From Agrobacterium arsenijevicii (GTDB lineage Bacteria; Pseudomonadota; Alphaproteobacteria; Rhizobiales; Rhizobiaceae): a stretch of DNA of 64,000 bases. Shown one piece after another: positions 9,082-17,603 of this stretch. A model generated the notes under the pieces. That model was not told where the DNA came from. It saw only the letters and a program-made list of their open reading frames with translations, and ran no database searches. Position 1 is the first letter of the stretch. Each line of letters starts with the position of its first letter. Location of the stretch: contig JWIT01000002.1 in the NCBI GenBank assembly GCA_000949895.1, positions 186,001 through 250,000 on the forward strand. Reading direction: 5' to 3'. The position numbers and the translations under genes are program-made.

Positions 9082-9309
9082 TTAACGGCTCGCGCGCGGA
9101 GCTGCGATCAGACCTTCGCGCTGTGCACGCTTGCGTGCCAGCTTGCGAACGCGGCGAACAGCTTCAGCCTTTTCGCGGGCGCGCTTCTGGGAAGGCTTTT
9201 CGTAATAATCGCGCATCTTCATTTCACGGAAAATGCCTTCGCGCTGCATCTTTTTCTTCAGAGCGCGAAGCGCCTGATCAACGTTATTGTCGCGGACTAG
9301 TACCTGCAC
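9082..9309 (-). CDS. rpsU: 30S ribosomal protein S21
   Basis: Small-subunit protein that helps initiation on mRNAs. The 75-residue product starts at a GTG ([20 protein letters not shown]) and shows the family core [26 protein letters not shown], then an Arg/Lys-rich alphaproteobacterial tail. It is divergent from soxB over 317 bp. Agrobacterium-type genomes often carry more than one S21; whether this is the only copy cannot be seen here. Confidence 0.95.
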   Translation of the reverse strand: MQVLVRDNNVDQALRALKKKMQREGIFREMKMRDYYEKPSQKRAREKAEAVRRVRKLARKRAQREGLIAAPRASR

Positions 9310-9626
9310 GTGAATCCCGTTCCTTTTTTATCTGGTTGTATTGCTGTGAGAATAAAGGCATTCGCACGCAAATAAAATCGTTCGTTCGGCCGTCGAGCCT
9401 AGCGATTGGTGACGTGCAATATCAGATCATTTGCAGCGAGTCCAGACGGTAGCGCATATTCAACAGCCAAAATCCCGCTATCCCGGCATTCTGCCCGTGA
9501 TGTCGAAACAAAAGCATTGCCGCGTCGCAAAATGGATATTGCCTCCGATGCCGATTTGCCATGTGTATAATATGTGCCGGAGCTATGCTTTCGGCTTCTG
9601 GCCGGTTCTTGAGGAGCAGACTGCGA
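9310..9626. other. Intergenic region rpsU / soxB
   Basis: A 317-bp divergent region. It should hold the rpsU promoter and the promoter of the sarcosine oxidase operon. I see no terminator, repeat or recognisable operator; several short frames here are chance openings. Confidence 0.4.
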
Positions 9627-10880
9627 ATGCGCAAATATTCCGTTTTTGCCGTGGCGCGTGAGGCGTTGCGGGGTCATAAAGGGTGGGATGCGCAATGGGC
9701 GTCGCCCGAGCCGCGCAAGGAATATGATGTCATCATCATCGGTGGCGGCGGCCACGGTCTGGGTGCCGCTTATTATCTCGCCAAGGAACACGGCATTACC
9801 AATATAGCGGTGCTGGAAAAGGGCTGGCTCGGCGGCGGCAATACCGGCCGTAACACCACCATTATCCGCTCCAACTATCTCTATGAAGAGAGCATGGATA
9901 TCTATGAGCATTCCCTGAAATTGTGGGAAGGCCTGAGCCAGGATCTCAATTACAACGTCATGTATTCGGCGCGCGGCGTGATGATGCTGTCGCACAATAT
10001 TCACGACCAGCAGTCCTTCAAGCGACATATCAACGCCAACCGTCTCTACGGCATCGATAATGAATGGCTGACGCCGGAGCAGGCCAAGGCCTATTGCCCG
10101 CCGCTCGAAATTTCCGGCAATGCGCGTTATCCGATCAACGGCGCCGCCCTTCAGCGCCGCGGCGGCACGGCGCGCCATGATGCGGTGGCCTGGGGCTATG
10201 CGCGCGCGGCCTCCGATCGCGGCGTCCACATCATCCAGAATTGCGAGGTCACGGCCATCAGGCGCGGACCGGACGGGGCGGTTACGGGTGTCGAAACCAA
10301 TCGTGGTTTCATCGGCGCAAAGAAGATCGGCGTTTCCGCCGCCGGTCACTCCTCCGTTCTGATGAAAATGGCGGATGTGCGTGTGCCCCTGCATTCCAAC
10401 CCGTTGCAGGCGCTGGTGTCGGAACCGCTGAAGCCGATCTTCCCCTGCGTCGTCATGTCCAACACGGTGCATGCCTATATCTCCCAGTCCGACAAGGGCG
10501 AGCTGGTCATCGGCGCAGGTACGGACCAGTATAATTCCTATTCCCAGACCGGCGGCCTGCAGATCATCACCCACACGCTGGATGCGATCTGCGAGCTGTT
10601 CCCGATCTTCCGCCGCGTCAAGATGATGCGGCAATGGGGTGGCATTACCGACAACACACCCGACCGTTCCGCCATTCAGAGCGTGACGCCGGTGCCGAAC
10701 CTCTTTGTCAATTGTGGCTGGGGAACGGGTGGTTTCAAGGCAACGCCGGGTTCGGCAAACCTGTTTGCGCATCTCATCGCGCGCGGCGAACCGCACCGTC
10801 TGGCGGCGGGGCTGACGCTCGACCGTTTCCGCACCGGACGTCTCATCGACGAGGCCGCTGCTGCTGCCGTGGCGCATTGA
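9627..10880 (+). CDS. soxB: Sarcosine oxidase beta subunit
   Basis: Catalytic flavin subunit of heterotetrameric sarcosine oxidase, which oxidises sarcosine to glycine, passes the C1 unit to tetrahydrofolate and makes H2O2. The 417-residue start at 9627 is set by GAGGAG 9 nt upstream and matches the family length. The FAD-binding DVIIIGGGGHGLG lies at residues 34-46; GGNTGRNTTIIRSNY is the DAO-family second motif; His184 in TARHDAVAWG is the likely covalent FMN attachment site (inferred from the family); GWGTGGFKATPGS near the C-terminus closes the FAD site. The next gene starts inside its stop codon (TGATG). Confidence 0.96.
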   Translation: MRKYSVFAVAREALRGHKGWDAQWASPEPRKEYDVIIIGGGGHGLGAAYYLAKEHGITNIAVLEKGWLGGGNTGRNTTIIRSNYLYEESMDIYEHSLKLWEGLSQDLNYNVMYSARGVMMLSHNIHDQQSFKRHINANRLYGIDNEWLTPEQAKAYCPPLEISGNARYPINGAALQRRGGTARHDAVAWGYARAASDRGVHIIQNCEVTAIRRGPDGAVTGVETNRGFIGAKKIGVSAAGHSSVLMKMADVRVPLHSNPLQALVSEPLKPIFPCVVMSNTVHAYISQSDKGELVIGAGTDQYNSYSQTGGLQIITHTLDAICELFPIFRRVKMMRQWGGITDNTPDRSAIQSVTPVPNLFVNCGWGTGGFKATPGSANLFAHLIARGEPHRLAAGLTLDRFRTGRLIDEAAAAAVAH

Positions 10881-11290
10881 TGCTGGCGGCGGTTCTGCTT
10901 TCGGCAAACATGGGTGTTGCGGCGGCGGTCGTGCCGGCGGGTAATCTCATTCCCGAGGTGGGGGATTTTCGCAGCCAGAAAATCCAGAAAATGCAGGGCG
11001 AGCGCGACTGGCCGTTCGTGGCTGAAAAAGGCGTGCTTCTCTGCGCGCCGAGCCTGGCGAAGAAGATGGTCTATTTCGTTGGCGTGAAGGACGATGGCGA
11101 GCACGATTACCCCTTCGCAATCGATACCGACATGATGGCGGTTGCCATCGCGAATATGGGCCGCGCTTCAGCGCTGAAACCATTCGATAATTTCGAGCAA
11201 CTTTTGAAGCGGCTTTCCCCCTTTGTTGCGATGGGAAAGCGGCTGTGTGACCAACCCGCCGGAAGCATTCTTCCGGACAGTTCTCTTTAA
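10880..11290 (+). CDS. Small secreted protein in the sox operon, YebY/DUF2511-like
   Basis: A 136-residue protein translated from an ATG that overlaps the soxB stop by one base, so it is coupled to soxB. Residues 1-16 form a short signal peptide ending in an Ala-rich stretch. The mature part has the spacing of the periplasmic YebY/DUF2511 family: DWPFVAEKGVLLC, then YPFAIDTDMMAVA, then a late GKRLCDQ, with two cysteines that could pair. This resemblance is from memory and is weak. It lies 12 bp before soxD. No role for such a protein in sarcosine oxidation is known to me, and the standard soxBDAG order has nothing here. Confidence 0.72.
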   Translation: MLAAVLLSANMGVAAAVVPAGNLIPEVGDFRSQKIQKMQGERDWPFVAEKGVLLCAPSLAKKMVYFVGVKDDGEHDYPFAIDTDMMAVAIANMGRASALKPFDNFEQLLKRLSPFVAMGKRLCDQPAGSILPDSSL

Positions 11291-11302
11291 GGTGGAGCGA
11301 CG

Positions 11303-11617
11303 ATGCTTCTGATCCATTGCCCTTATTGCCGGGAAGACCGTTCCGAACTCGAATTTCGCTGGGCGGGCGAAGCCCATATCGCCCGGCCGGAAAACATTGC
11401 CGATATTTCGGACGAGGCCTTTGCCGAATATTTCTTCATTCGCGACAATGACAAAGGTCTCGTTTTCGAGCGCTGGCGCCACATTCACGGTTGTGGCCGG
11501 TTCTTCAACGCCGCCCGCGATTCGGTCAGCGACAAATTCCTGATGACCTACAAGGCAGGCGAACCGAAACCGGATGCCGAAGCGGTCCTTTCCGCGCAAA
11601 AGGGAGCTGCGTCATGA
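11303..11617 (+). CDS. soxD: Sarcosine oxidase delta subunit
   Basis: Small zinc-binding subunit of heterotetrameric sarcosine oxidase. The 104-residue protein has Cys6 and Cys9 in HCPYC and a second ligand pair in RHIHGCGRFFN (His60 or His62 with Cys64), the family zinc site. RWAGEAHIARP and KGLVFERWRH are typical conserved blocks. Its stop overlaps the soxA start (ATGA), which fits stoichiometric co-translation. Confidence 0.95.
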   Translation: MLLIHCPYCREDRSELEFRWAGEAHIARPENIADISDEAFAEYFFIRDNDKGLVFERWRHIHGCGRFFNAARDSVSDKFLMTYKAGEPKPDAEAVLSAQKGAAS

Positions 11618-14574
11618 GCGGCGATTATCGTATCAAGGGCGCTGGCCGTCTGACACCCGCCAGAACGGCACGCTTCACCTTCGACGGCAAGATTTATCAG
11701 GCGCTGGAAGGCGACACCGTTGCATCCGCACTGCTGGCAAACGGTGTGCATCTGATCGGCCGTTCGTTCAAATATCACCGGCCGCGCGGTTTTCTCTCCG
11801 CAGGTCCGGAAGAGCCGAATGCACTGATCGACGTGTCGCGCGACAGCCTGCGCAAGCAGCCGAATGTGCGCGCCACGGTGCAGGATGTGTTCGATGGGGC
11901 CATCATCGCCTCGCAGAACCGCTTTCCGTCGTTGTCCTTCGATGTGAGCGCGATCAACGATTTCCTTTCGCCGATGTTTGCGGCGGGTTTCTACTACAAG
12001 ACCTTCATGTGGCCGAAGGCTGCCTGGCATAAAATCTATGAACCGATCATTCGCCGCGCCGCCGGTTTCGGCAAGGCGCCGACCGAGCCGGATGCGGACC
12101 ATTATTCCGGCCGTTATGCCCATTGCGACGTGCTGGTGGCCGGCGGTGGCGTGGCCGGGCTGACAGCGGCGCTCGCCGCTGCAAAAACCGGCGCCAGCGT
12201 CATTCTGGTCGATGAGAATGCCGAAATCGGCGGTGCGCTGCGTTTCGATACCGGTGCGGTCGTCGACGGCGTGCCCGGTTACGACTGGGCGCAGAAGGTT
12301 CTTGCCGAGCTGAAATCCCTGCCCAATGTGCGTGTTTTGACCCGCACGACGGCCTTCGGTTATTACAACCACAATTTCGTGGCGCTGGCCGAGCGCGTAA
12401 CCGATCATCTCGCCACGCCGGCCAAACACCAGCCGCGTGAAAGACTGTGGCAGGTGCGCGCCAGGAAAGTCGTTCTGGCGGCAGGCGCGATCGAGCGTCA
12501 CATGGTCTTTGCGAATAACGACCGCCCCGGCATTATGCTGGCCGCTGCTGCGCGCATCTATCTCAACCATTATGGCGTGGCCGTCGGCAATAATGTCGGT
12601 GTCTACACCGCCCATGATTCTGCCTATGAGACGGCCTTCGATCTGAAAAAGGCGGGCGTGAAGATCGCTGCCATCGTCGATTGCCGCGAGAACCCCGACC
12701 GGCGGTTGCTGGACGAGGCGCGGGCGCTGGGCATCGAGGTGCTGGCAGGCCACAGCGTTTACGACACGTCAGGTCGGCTGCGCGTTTCGTCCATGAGCGT
12801 TGGTCGCAATGGCGGGTCGAACAAGCGCAAGATCGCCATCGACGCGCTCGTCGTTTCGGCGGGCTGGACGCCTTCGGTGCATCTCTTCTCGCAATCGTGC
12901 GGAAAGCTGAAGTTTGATGCGGCAAACCAGCGGTTCCTGCCTGATATCCATGTGCAGAACTGTGTGTCCGTGGGCGCCTGCAACGGCACGGACGATCTCG
13001 CCGCATTGATCGCCGAGGCGGCTGCCGCAGGTGGCGGCGCTGCGGAATTTTCCGGGGAGAATGCGCGGGCCTGGACCGGCGGCATGATCGGCGCTGCGGA
13101 AGGGGCAGGTGAGGGTACCGGCGTCAAGGCCTTCATCGATTTCCAGCACGATGTCTGCGCCAAGGATATTCGCCTTGCCGTGCGCGAGGGCATGCATTCG
13201 GTCGAGCATATCAAGCGCTTCACCACCAATGGCATGGCGTCCGATCAGGGCAAGATGTCCAACATGCATGGACTGGCGATTGCCTCGGAAGCGCTTGGGC
13301 GGGATCTGCCGAAGGTCGGCCTCACCACCTTCCGTCAACCCTATACGCCTGTCACCTTCGGCACGCTCATCAACCATTCGCGCGGCCCGCTGTTCGATCC
13401 GACGCGGAAGACGCCGATGCATGACGAAGAGGCGGCCGCAGGTGCCCTCTTCGAGGATGTGGGCAACTGGAAGCGCGCATGGTTCTTCCCCCGTGGCGGC
13501 GAGGATATGCACGAGGCTCTCAACCGTGAATGCAAGACGGTTCGGACAAGCGTCGGCGTGTTCGATGCCTCCACACTCGGCAAGATCGAGGTCGTTGGCC
13601 CGGATGCGGCGAAGTTCCTGAACCTCATCTACACCAATGCCTGGGATACGCTGAAACCCGGCCGCTGCCGTTATGGCATCATGACCCGCGAAGATGGTTT
13701 CGTTTACGACGACGGCGTTGTCGGGCGTCTTTCCGAAGATCGTTTCCATGTGACGACGACGACGGGCGGCGCGCCACGCGTTCTCCAGCACATGGAAGAT
13801 TACCTCCAGACCGAATTCCCCGAGCTGAATGTCTGGCTGACATCGGCGACCGAACAATGGGCAGTGATTGCGGTGCAGGGACCGAAAGCGCGGGAAGTGA
13901 TCGCGCCTTTCGTCGAAGGCATCGATATTTCGCCCGAAGCCTTCCCACATATGGCCGTGGCCGAAGGCACCTTCTGCGGCGTTCCCACGCGTCTCTTCCG
14001 TGTGTCCTTCACGGGTGAGCTTGGTTTCGAAATCAACGTTCCCGCCGATTACGGCGCTGCCGTCTGGACCGCGATCCGCGAAAGGGCTGAAGCCGTGGGC
14101 GGTTGCCTTTATGGCACCGAAACCATGCATATCCTGCGTGCGGAAAAGGGCTACATCATTGTCGGACAGGATACGGATGGCACGGTGACGCCCGATGATG
14201 CGGGGCTTGCCTGGGCCGTCTCCAAAAAGAAGACGGATTTCGTCGGCATTCGCGGCCTCAAGCGCCCGGATCTGATGCGGTCCGGCCGCAAGCAGCTTGT
14301 GGGTCTGAAGACGAAGGATCGGCTGACTGTTCCGGAAGAGGGTGGCCAGATCGTTGCCGATCCGAACCAGCCGAAACCCATGACCATGCTCGGCCATGTC
14401 ACCTCCGCCTACTGGTCCGAAAATCTCGGCCACTCCATCGCCTTCGCACTGGTGGCGGATGGCAGGGCGCGCATGGGCGAAACGCTCTATATCCCGCTTG
14501 CCGATAAAACAATTGCCGTCGAAGTGACCGACATGGTCTTCCTCGACAAGGAAGGAGCCCGTCTCAATGGCTGA
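11614..14574 (+). CDS. soxA: Sarcosine oxidase alpha subunit
   Basis: Largest subunit (986 residues). An N-terminal ferredoxin-like fold with FTFDGKIYQALEGDTVASALLANG and SFKYHRPRG is followed by an NAD/FAD-binding domain (VLVAGGGVAGLTAALAAA at about residue 171) and, from about residue 590, a GcvT-type aminomethyltransferase domain that binds tetrahydrofolate and captures the C1 group (GELGFEINVPADYG, LRAEKGYIIVGQDTDGT). GGAG lies upstream of the ATG that overlaps the soxD stop. A frame extending upstream to 11491 runs through soxD and is not used. It overlaps soxG by 8 bp. Confidence 0.96.
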   Translation: MSGDYRIKGAGRLTPARTARFTFDGKIYQALEGDTVASALLANGVHLIGRSFKYHRPRGFLSAGPEEPNALIDVSRDSLRKQPNVRATVQDVFDGAIIASQNRFPSLSFDVSAINDFLSPMFAAGFYYKTFMWPKAAWHKIYEPIIRRAAGFGKAPTEPDADHYSGRYAHCDVLVAGGGVAGLTAALAAAKTGASVILVDENAEIGGALRFDTGAVVDGVPGYDWAQKVLAELKSLPNVRVLTRTTAFGYYNHNFVALAERVTDHLATPAKHQPRERLWQVRARKVVLAAGAIERHMVFANNDRPGIMLAAAARIYLNHYGVAVGNNVGVYTAHDSAYETAFDLKKAGVKIAAIVDCRENPDRRLLDEARALGIEVLAGHSVYDTSGRLRVSSMSVGRNGGSNKRKIAIDALVVSAGWTPSVHLFSQSCGKLKFDAANQRFLPDIHVQNCVSVGACNGTDDLAALIAEAAAAGGGAAEFSGENARAWTGGMIGAAEGAGEGTGVKAFIDFQHDVCAKDIRLAVREGMHSVEHIKRFTTNGMASDQGKMSNMHGLAIASEALGRDLPKVGLTTFRQPYTPVTFGTLINHSRGPLFDPTRKTPMHDEEAAAGALFEDVGNWKRAWFFPRGGEDMHEALNRECKTVRTSVGVFDASTLGKIEVVGPDAAKFLNLIYTNAWDTLKPGRCRYGIMTREDGFVYDDGVVGRLSEDRFHVTTTTGGAPRVLQHMEDYLQTEFPELNVWLTSATEQWAVIAVQGPKAREVIAPFVEGIDISPEAFPHMAVAEGTFCGVPTRLFRVSFTGELGFEINVPADYGAAVWTAIRERAEAVGGCLYGTETMHILRAEKGYIIVGQDTDGTVTPDDAGLAWAVSKKKTDFVGIRGLKRPDLMRSGRKQLVGLKTKDRLTVPEEGGQIVADPNQPKPMTMLGHVTSAYWSENLGHSIAFALVADGRARMGETLYIPLADKTIAVEVTDMVFLDKEGARLNG

Positions 14575-15121
14575 CAAGCTTCACGCAAAACGCAAATCCG
14601 TGCTTGAGGATTTCCATGGCGGCTCACCTTTCGTCTCGCTGAAGCCCGCGGCTTCCGCATCGCGACTGTCGCTACGTGCAAGGGAAAGCGCCGTGCCGGC
14701 CCTGTCGGTGGCGCTTGATCTCGCTCTGCCGACGAACCCGAAAAGCTCAGTCACATCGGGTCTGCGTTCCGCTCTCTGGATCGGCCCGGACGAATGGCTG
14801 GTAATCGATCAGGGCGAAAGCGACCTGATGGCGGTGCTCTCCGGCGTCTCCGGTCTGTTCTCGGCAACCGACGTTTCCCACCGCAATACCGCCGTCATCG
14901 TCTCTGGCCCCGGCGCGGAAGCCGTGCTCAATGCCGGTTGCCCGCAGGATCTGTCTCTTGCAAAATTCCCGGTCGGCGCTTGCTCACGCACGGTTTTCGG
15001 CAAGGCGGAAGTGGTGCTGCTGCGCGTGGCTGATGATACGTTCCGGGTGGAGTGCTGGCGCTCCTTCGCCGAATATGTCGGCGGCCTGTTGCGGGAGGCG
15101 GCTGAGGACGTGGCGGTTTAA
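14567..15121 (+). CDS. soxG: Sarcosine oxidase gamma subunit
   Basis: Fourth subunit of the complex, 184 residues, related to the GcvT fold but without its own folate site. Family features include SALWIGPDEWLVID, ATDVSHRNTAVIVSGPGAEAVLNAGCPQDLS and FRVECWRSFAEYVGGLL. It starts 8 bp inside soxA and is the last gene of the soxB-yebY-like-soxD-soxA-soxG operon. A short perfect hairpin (TCTTCTCCCC/GGGGAGAAGA, 15177-15199) lies 56 bp after the stop but has no T tract. Confidence 0.94.
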   Translation: MADKLHAKRKSVLEDFHGGSPFVSLKPAASASRLSLRARESAVPALSVALDLALPTNPKSSVTSGLRSALWIGPDEWLVIDQGESDLMAVLSGVSGLFSATDVSHRNTAVIVSGPGAEAVLNAGCPQDLSLAKFPVGACSRTVFGKAEVVLLRVADDTFRVECWRSFAEYVGGLLREAAEDVAV

Positions 15122-15236
15122 GCCCGGACGGCATTCGGCCGCAGGGCAATTATAGTGCTCGAAGTTGCCGCTTGTTTCTTCTCCCCGCCGGGGAGAAGAC
15201 AGCGAGGCGCGCGCTTCCACTCCATAGCCGGCTACT

Positions 15237-16280
15237 CTATTCCGATCGCCACCCGCGCCATTCGACCCATCGCCCATGGAAATCGGCGCGGCCGATTTCC
15301 TGCTTCTCGCCGGTCGGCCAGATTTGCAGGGTGATCGCGGCGTTACCCGGCGTCGCATCCGCCTCCATCTGCAGGCGGGCAAGCGGGGCATCTGGTGTGG
15401 CGCTGGCTCCAGCCTCGGCAATCAGGGCTTCGCCTGCCTGTTTCAAGGCATCCGGCAGATATTGCCAGGCGATGGAATGGTAGACGACATGGGCAGCGCC
15501 CGGATATTGCGTGGCAAGGCGGCGTTTCAGCCAGTCGATCGCATCGGCCTTTTCGACATGCAAGCCGTTCTCCACCGCAATCTTCAGGGCAGCCGCCGTG
15601 CGTTCCAGCCTGTCGGTCTGATCGGCCCAGACATAGGACATCAGTCGCAACCGGTCTTCGGTCGATGACGGATCGAGCGGATTAAGATCGCAGCCGGCGC
15701 GCTCGATGACCTCAACCCGTGTATCCGGCGGGGTGTTTCCGCGCCACTCCGGCGACATGAATACCTCGGATTGTTCGCCCCATGCGAGATTGCCGAGACG
15801 GTACCGGTAACGGTCAAACTGCAGGTTCAGCCCGGCGCTGGCACCGACCTCGGAAAGAACCAGCGGCTTGCCGGTAAGCTCTGTAATGGAAAGGAAGCCC
15901 GGCAGCAGCACGGCGGAACGACGGACCTCATTTGTCTGTGGCGGCGATTTCAGCCTTTCGAGGATGAAATCCGAATGAAAACGCAAAGCGCTGGCGCAAG
16001 CCTGCCAGAGCGCATCCTCGTTTTCGGGAGCGATATCGACAAGCGGCGCGATCTTGTCCTGAATGACAAGCGCATGCAGGGCACCGGCAAGCCGAAGCGG
16101 CACGGAATCGCCGGAGGGGCCGACATCGCCGGGCCAGGACAAGATCCTCTCGCCGACTTCCGTCTGTCGGTCCAGCCGTGCCGCAACCGCGCGGCAAAGT
16201 CTTGCGGTAAAGGGCGAACCAAGGGCGTCGCAGGCTTTTGCCTGAGCCAGAAACGCATTCCTTACGGCGTCGTCATGCAT
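15237..16280 (-). CDS. DUF2332 family protein
   Basis: A 347-residue cytoplasmic protein of the DUF2332 family, function not established. It contains the blocks I associate with the family: SWPGD, LRLAGALHALV, TNEVRRSAVLLPGFL, VLSEVGASAGLNLQFDRY and VYHSIAWQYLP. The EVGASAGLN segment resembles a nucleotide- or SAM-binding glycine loop, so a methyltransferase-like fold is possible (inference). AAGGAG precedes the ATG by 9 nt. It is convergent with soxG and follows the binding-protein-like gene by about 30 bp on the same strand. Confidence 0.8.
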   Translation of the reverse strand: MHDDAVRNAFLAQAKACDALGSPFTARLCRAVAARLDRQTEVGERILSWPGDVGPSGDSVPLRLAGALHALVIQDKIAPLVDIAPENEDALWQACASALRFHSDFILERLKSPPQTNEVRRSAVLLPGFLSITELTGKPLVLSEVGASAGLNLQFDRYRYRLGNLAWGEQSEVFMSPEWRGNTPPDTRVEVIERAGCDLNPLDPSSTEDRLRLMSYVWADQTDRLERTAAALKIAVENGLHVEKADAIDWLKRRLATQYPGAAHVVYHSIAWQYLPDALKQAGEALIAEAGASATPDAPLARLQMEADATPGNAAITLQIWPTGEKQEIGRADFHGRWVEWRGWRSE

Positions 16281-16309
16281 TGGGCAGTCTCCTTTCGCAC
16301 AATCTGGCG

Positions 16310-17032
16310 TTAACTTGCCCGACCGGCCTCGCCGTTGGCGAGGGCTTGATCATCAAAACCAAAATTTCGCATCAACGCACGATGCTCGTCTGATCCGATA
16401 TAACGAAGCAGCGCCGCATCGACCGCGCTCTGGAGTTCCCGGTCGGATTGGCGGAAAGCAAATGCGCCTGAGGCCGCTGGTCGTTCTGTCGGTGAAACGG
16501 TGACAATTTCCAGATCCAGCTCTGGATTTTGCTGTAGGAAGCCGAGATGGGCCATGGCCACGCTGGCATAGGCGTCGGCGCGGCCGTCCAGGACGGCTTG
16601 AGCGGCTTCGTCGTAGGTCTCGCAGACGAGAATGCGGTTATCGGACACGCCTGCTTCCATAATCATGCGGTGTTGGATCTGATCACGGATCGCGACCAGC
16701 GTACATTCCTGATTTTTCGCTGCCGAGGCGTATCCGTCCAGATTTCCGGGGTTGCCCTTCTTCACGAGGAGGCCGTCGGGCAATGCCCAGATAGGATTGC
16801 TGAACGCAACGATCTTTCTGCGTTCAGCCGTATCGAAGAGGCCCGTGGTCATGTCCCAACGGTTCTCGTTCAGGCCAGGCAATAATTGCGAGAATTCGGC
16901 TTCGATGAATTCAATGTCGTGAATACCGATCATGGCCAGAATGACCCGCGCCAACTCCACATCGCACCCGGTGACATCACCGGTTTCGTTCCTGTAGTTG
17001 AACGGAGGTTCTATCAAATATGCGAATCTCAC
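16310..17032 (-). CDS. Solute-binding (SBP_bac_3)-like protein without signal peptide
   Basis: About 240 residues with the fold of amino-acid ABC transporter binding proteins: FAYLIEPPFNYRNETGDVTGCDVELARVILA at the start, WDMTTGLFDTAERRKIVAFSNPI in the first lobe and RADAYASVAMAH in the second. The protein begins directly at the mature domain and has no signal peptide or lipobox, and the bases upstream give none in any nearby frame. I prefer the GTG at 17032 (GGAG 5 nt upstream); 17038 is an alternative. No permease or ATPase gene is adjacent. It may act in the cytoplasm as a sensor, or be a remnant. Confidence 0.75.
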   Translation of the reverse strand: MRFAYLIEPPFNYRNETGDVTGCDVELARVILAMIGIHDIEFIEAEFSQLLPGLNENRWDMTTGLFDTAERRKIVAFSNPIWALPDGLLVKKGNPGNLDGYASAAKNQECTLVAIRDQIQHRMIMEAGVSDNRILVCETYDEAAQAVLDGRADAYASVAMAHLGFLQQNPELDLEIVTVSPTERPAASGAFAFRQSDRELQSAVDAALLRYIGSDEHRALMRNFGFDDQALANGEAGRAS

Positions 17033-17068
17033 AGTCACTCCGATCTGAAATTGGGATTTACTTCCCCA

Positions 17069-17557
17069 TCACGCGTCTTCCGGCCTGTCCTCGGGGTTGA
17101 ACTGGCTGATGGTGATCCAGCGGGCGGTGAGTGCCGGTTTTTTCTCGTTTTCGATTTCCACTGTCACGTCATAGGTCGTCACCAGCATGGCGGCGCCGCG
17201 AAAACGCGCCTCGGCCAAAGTGAAACGACCACGCACCCGCGCGCCGCTTTTGACCGGTGCGACGAAGCGGACGGCATCAAAGCCGTAATTGATGCCCATG
17301 GTCGTTTCGCGAATGCGGGGCAGGGCATCGTAATTCAGCGCCGAAAGCAGCGAAAGCGTCAGGAACCCATGCGCGATGGTGCCGCCAAAGGGGCTTTCCG
17401 CCTTGGCGCGTTCCGGGTCGGTGTGGATGAACTGATCGTCCAGCGTCGCTTTCGCGAAGGCGTTTATCATTGACTGGTCGACGGTAATCCAGTCGGAAAC
17501 GCCCATTTCCGTGCCGACGAGATTTTTCATCTCTGCCAGCGCTATGTCCTTTGCCAT
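17069..17557 (-). CDS. MaoC/NodN-type enoyl-CoA hydratase family protein
   Basis: Hot-dog-fold hydratase of 162 residues. The motif TLDDQFIHTDPERAKAESPFGGTIAHGFLTLSLL holds the hydratase signature, with the catalytic Asp and His in D-x4-H and the following Ser/Gly; this version (FIH-DPE-A) is typical of NodN-like members. A start at 17557 with AGAGGT upstream gives MAKDIALAEMK; the frame is open to 17611 but the extra part lacks a ribosome site. Substrate unknown: probably an (R)-3-hydroxyacyl-CoA or a related thioester. Confidence 0.88.
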   Translation of the reverse strand: MAKDIALAEMKNLVGTEMGVSDWITVDQSMINAFAKATLDDQFIHTDPERAKAESPFGGTIAHGFLTLSLLSALNYDALPRIRETTMGINYGFDAVRFVAPVKSGARVRGRFTLAEARFRGAAMLVTTYDVTVEIENEKKPALTARWITISQFNPEDRPEDA

Positions 17558-17603
17558 GTTACCTCTTCTCGGTTGCCTTTCGGAACTTATAAAGGTGCCG
17601 GGG

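Noticed and set aside
11548-14577. Two long minus-strand frames opposite soxA
   Set aside because: Antisense shadows; soxA on the plus strand has full domain structure and overlapping operon neighbours.
15177-15199. Perfect 10-bp hairpin TCTTCTCCCC/GGGGAGAAGA as terminator between soxG and the DUF2332 gene
   Set aside because: No T tract on either strand; may be a short intergenic palindrome, not a supported intrinsic terminator.
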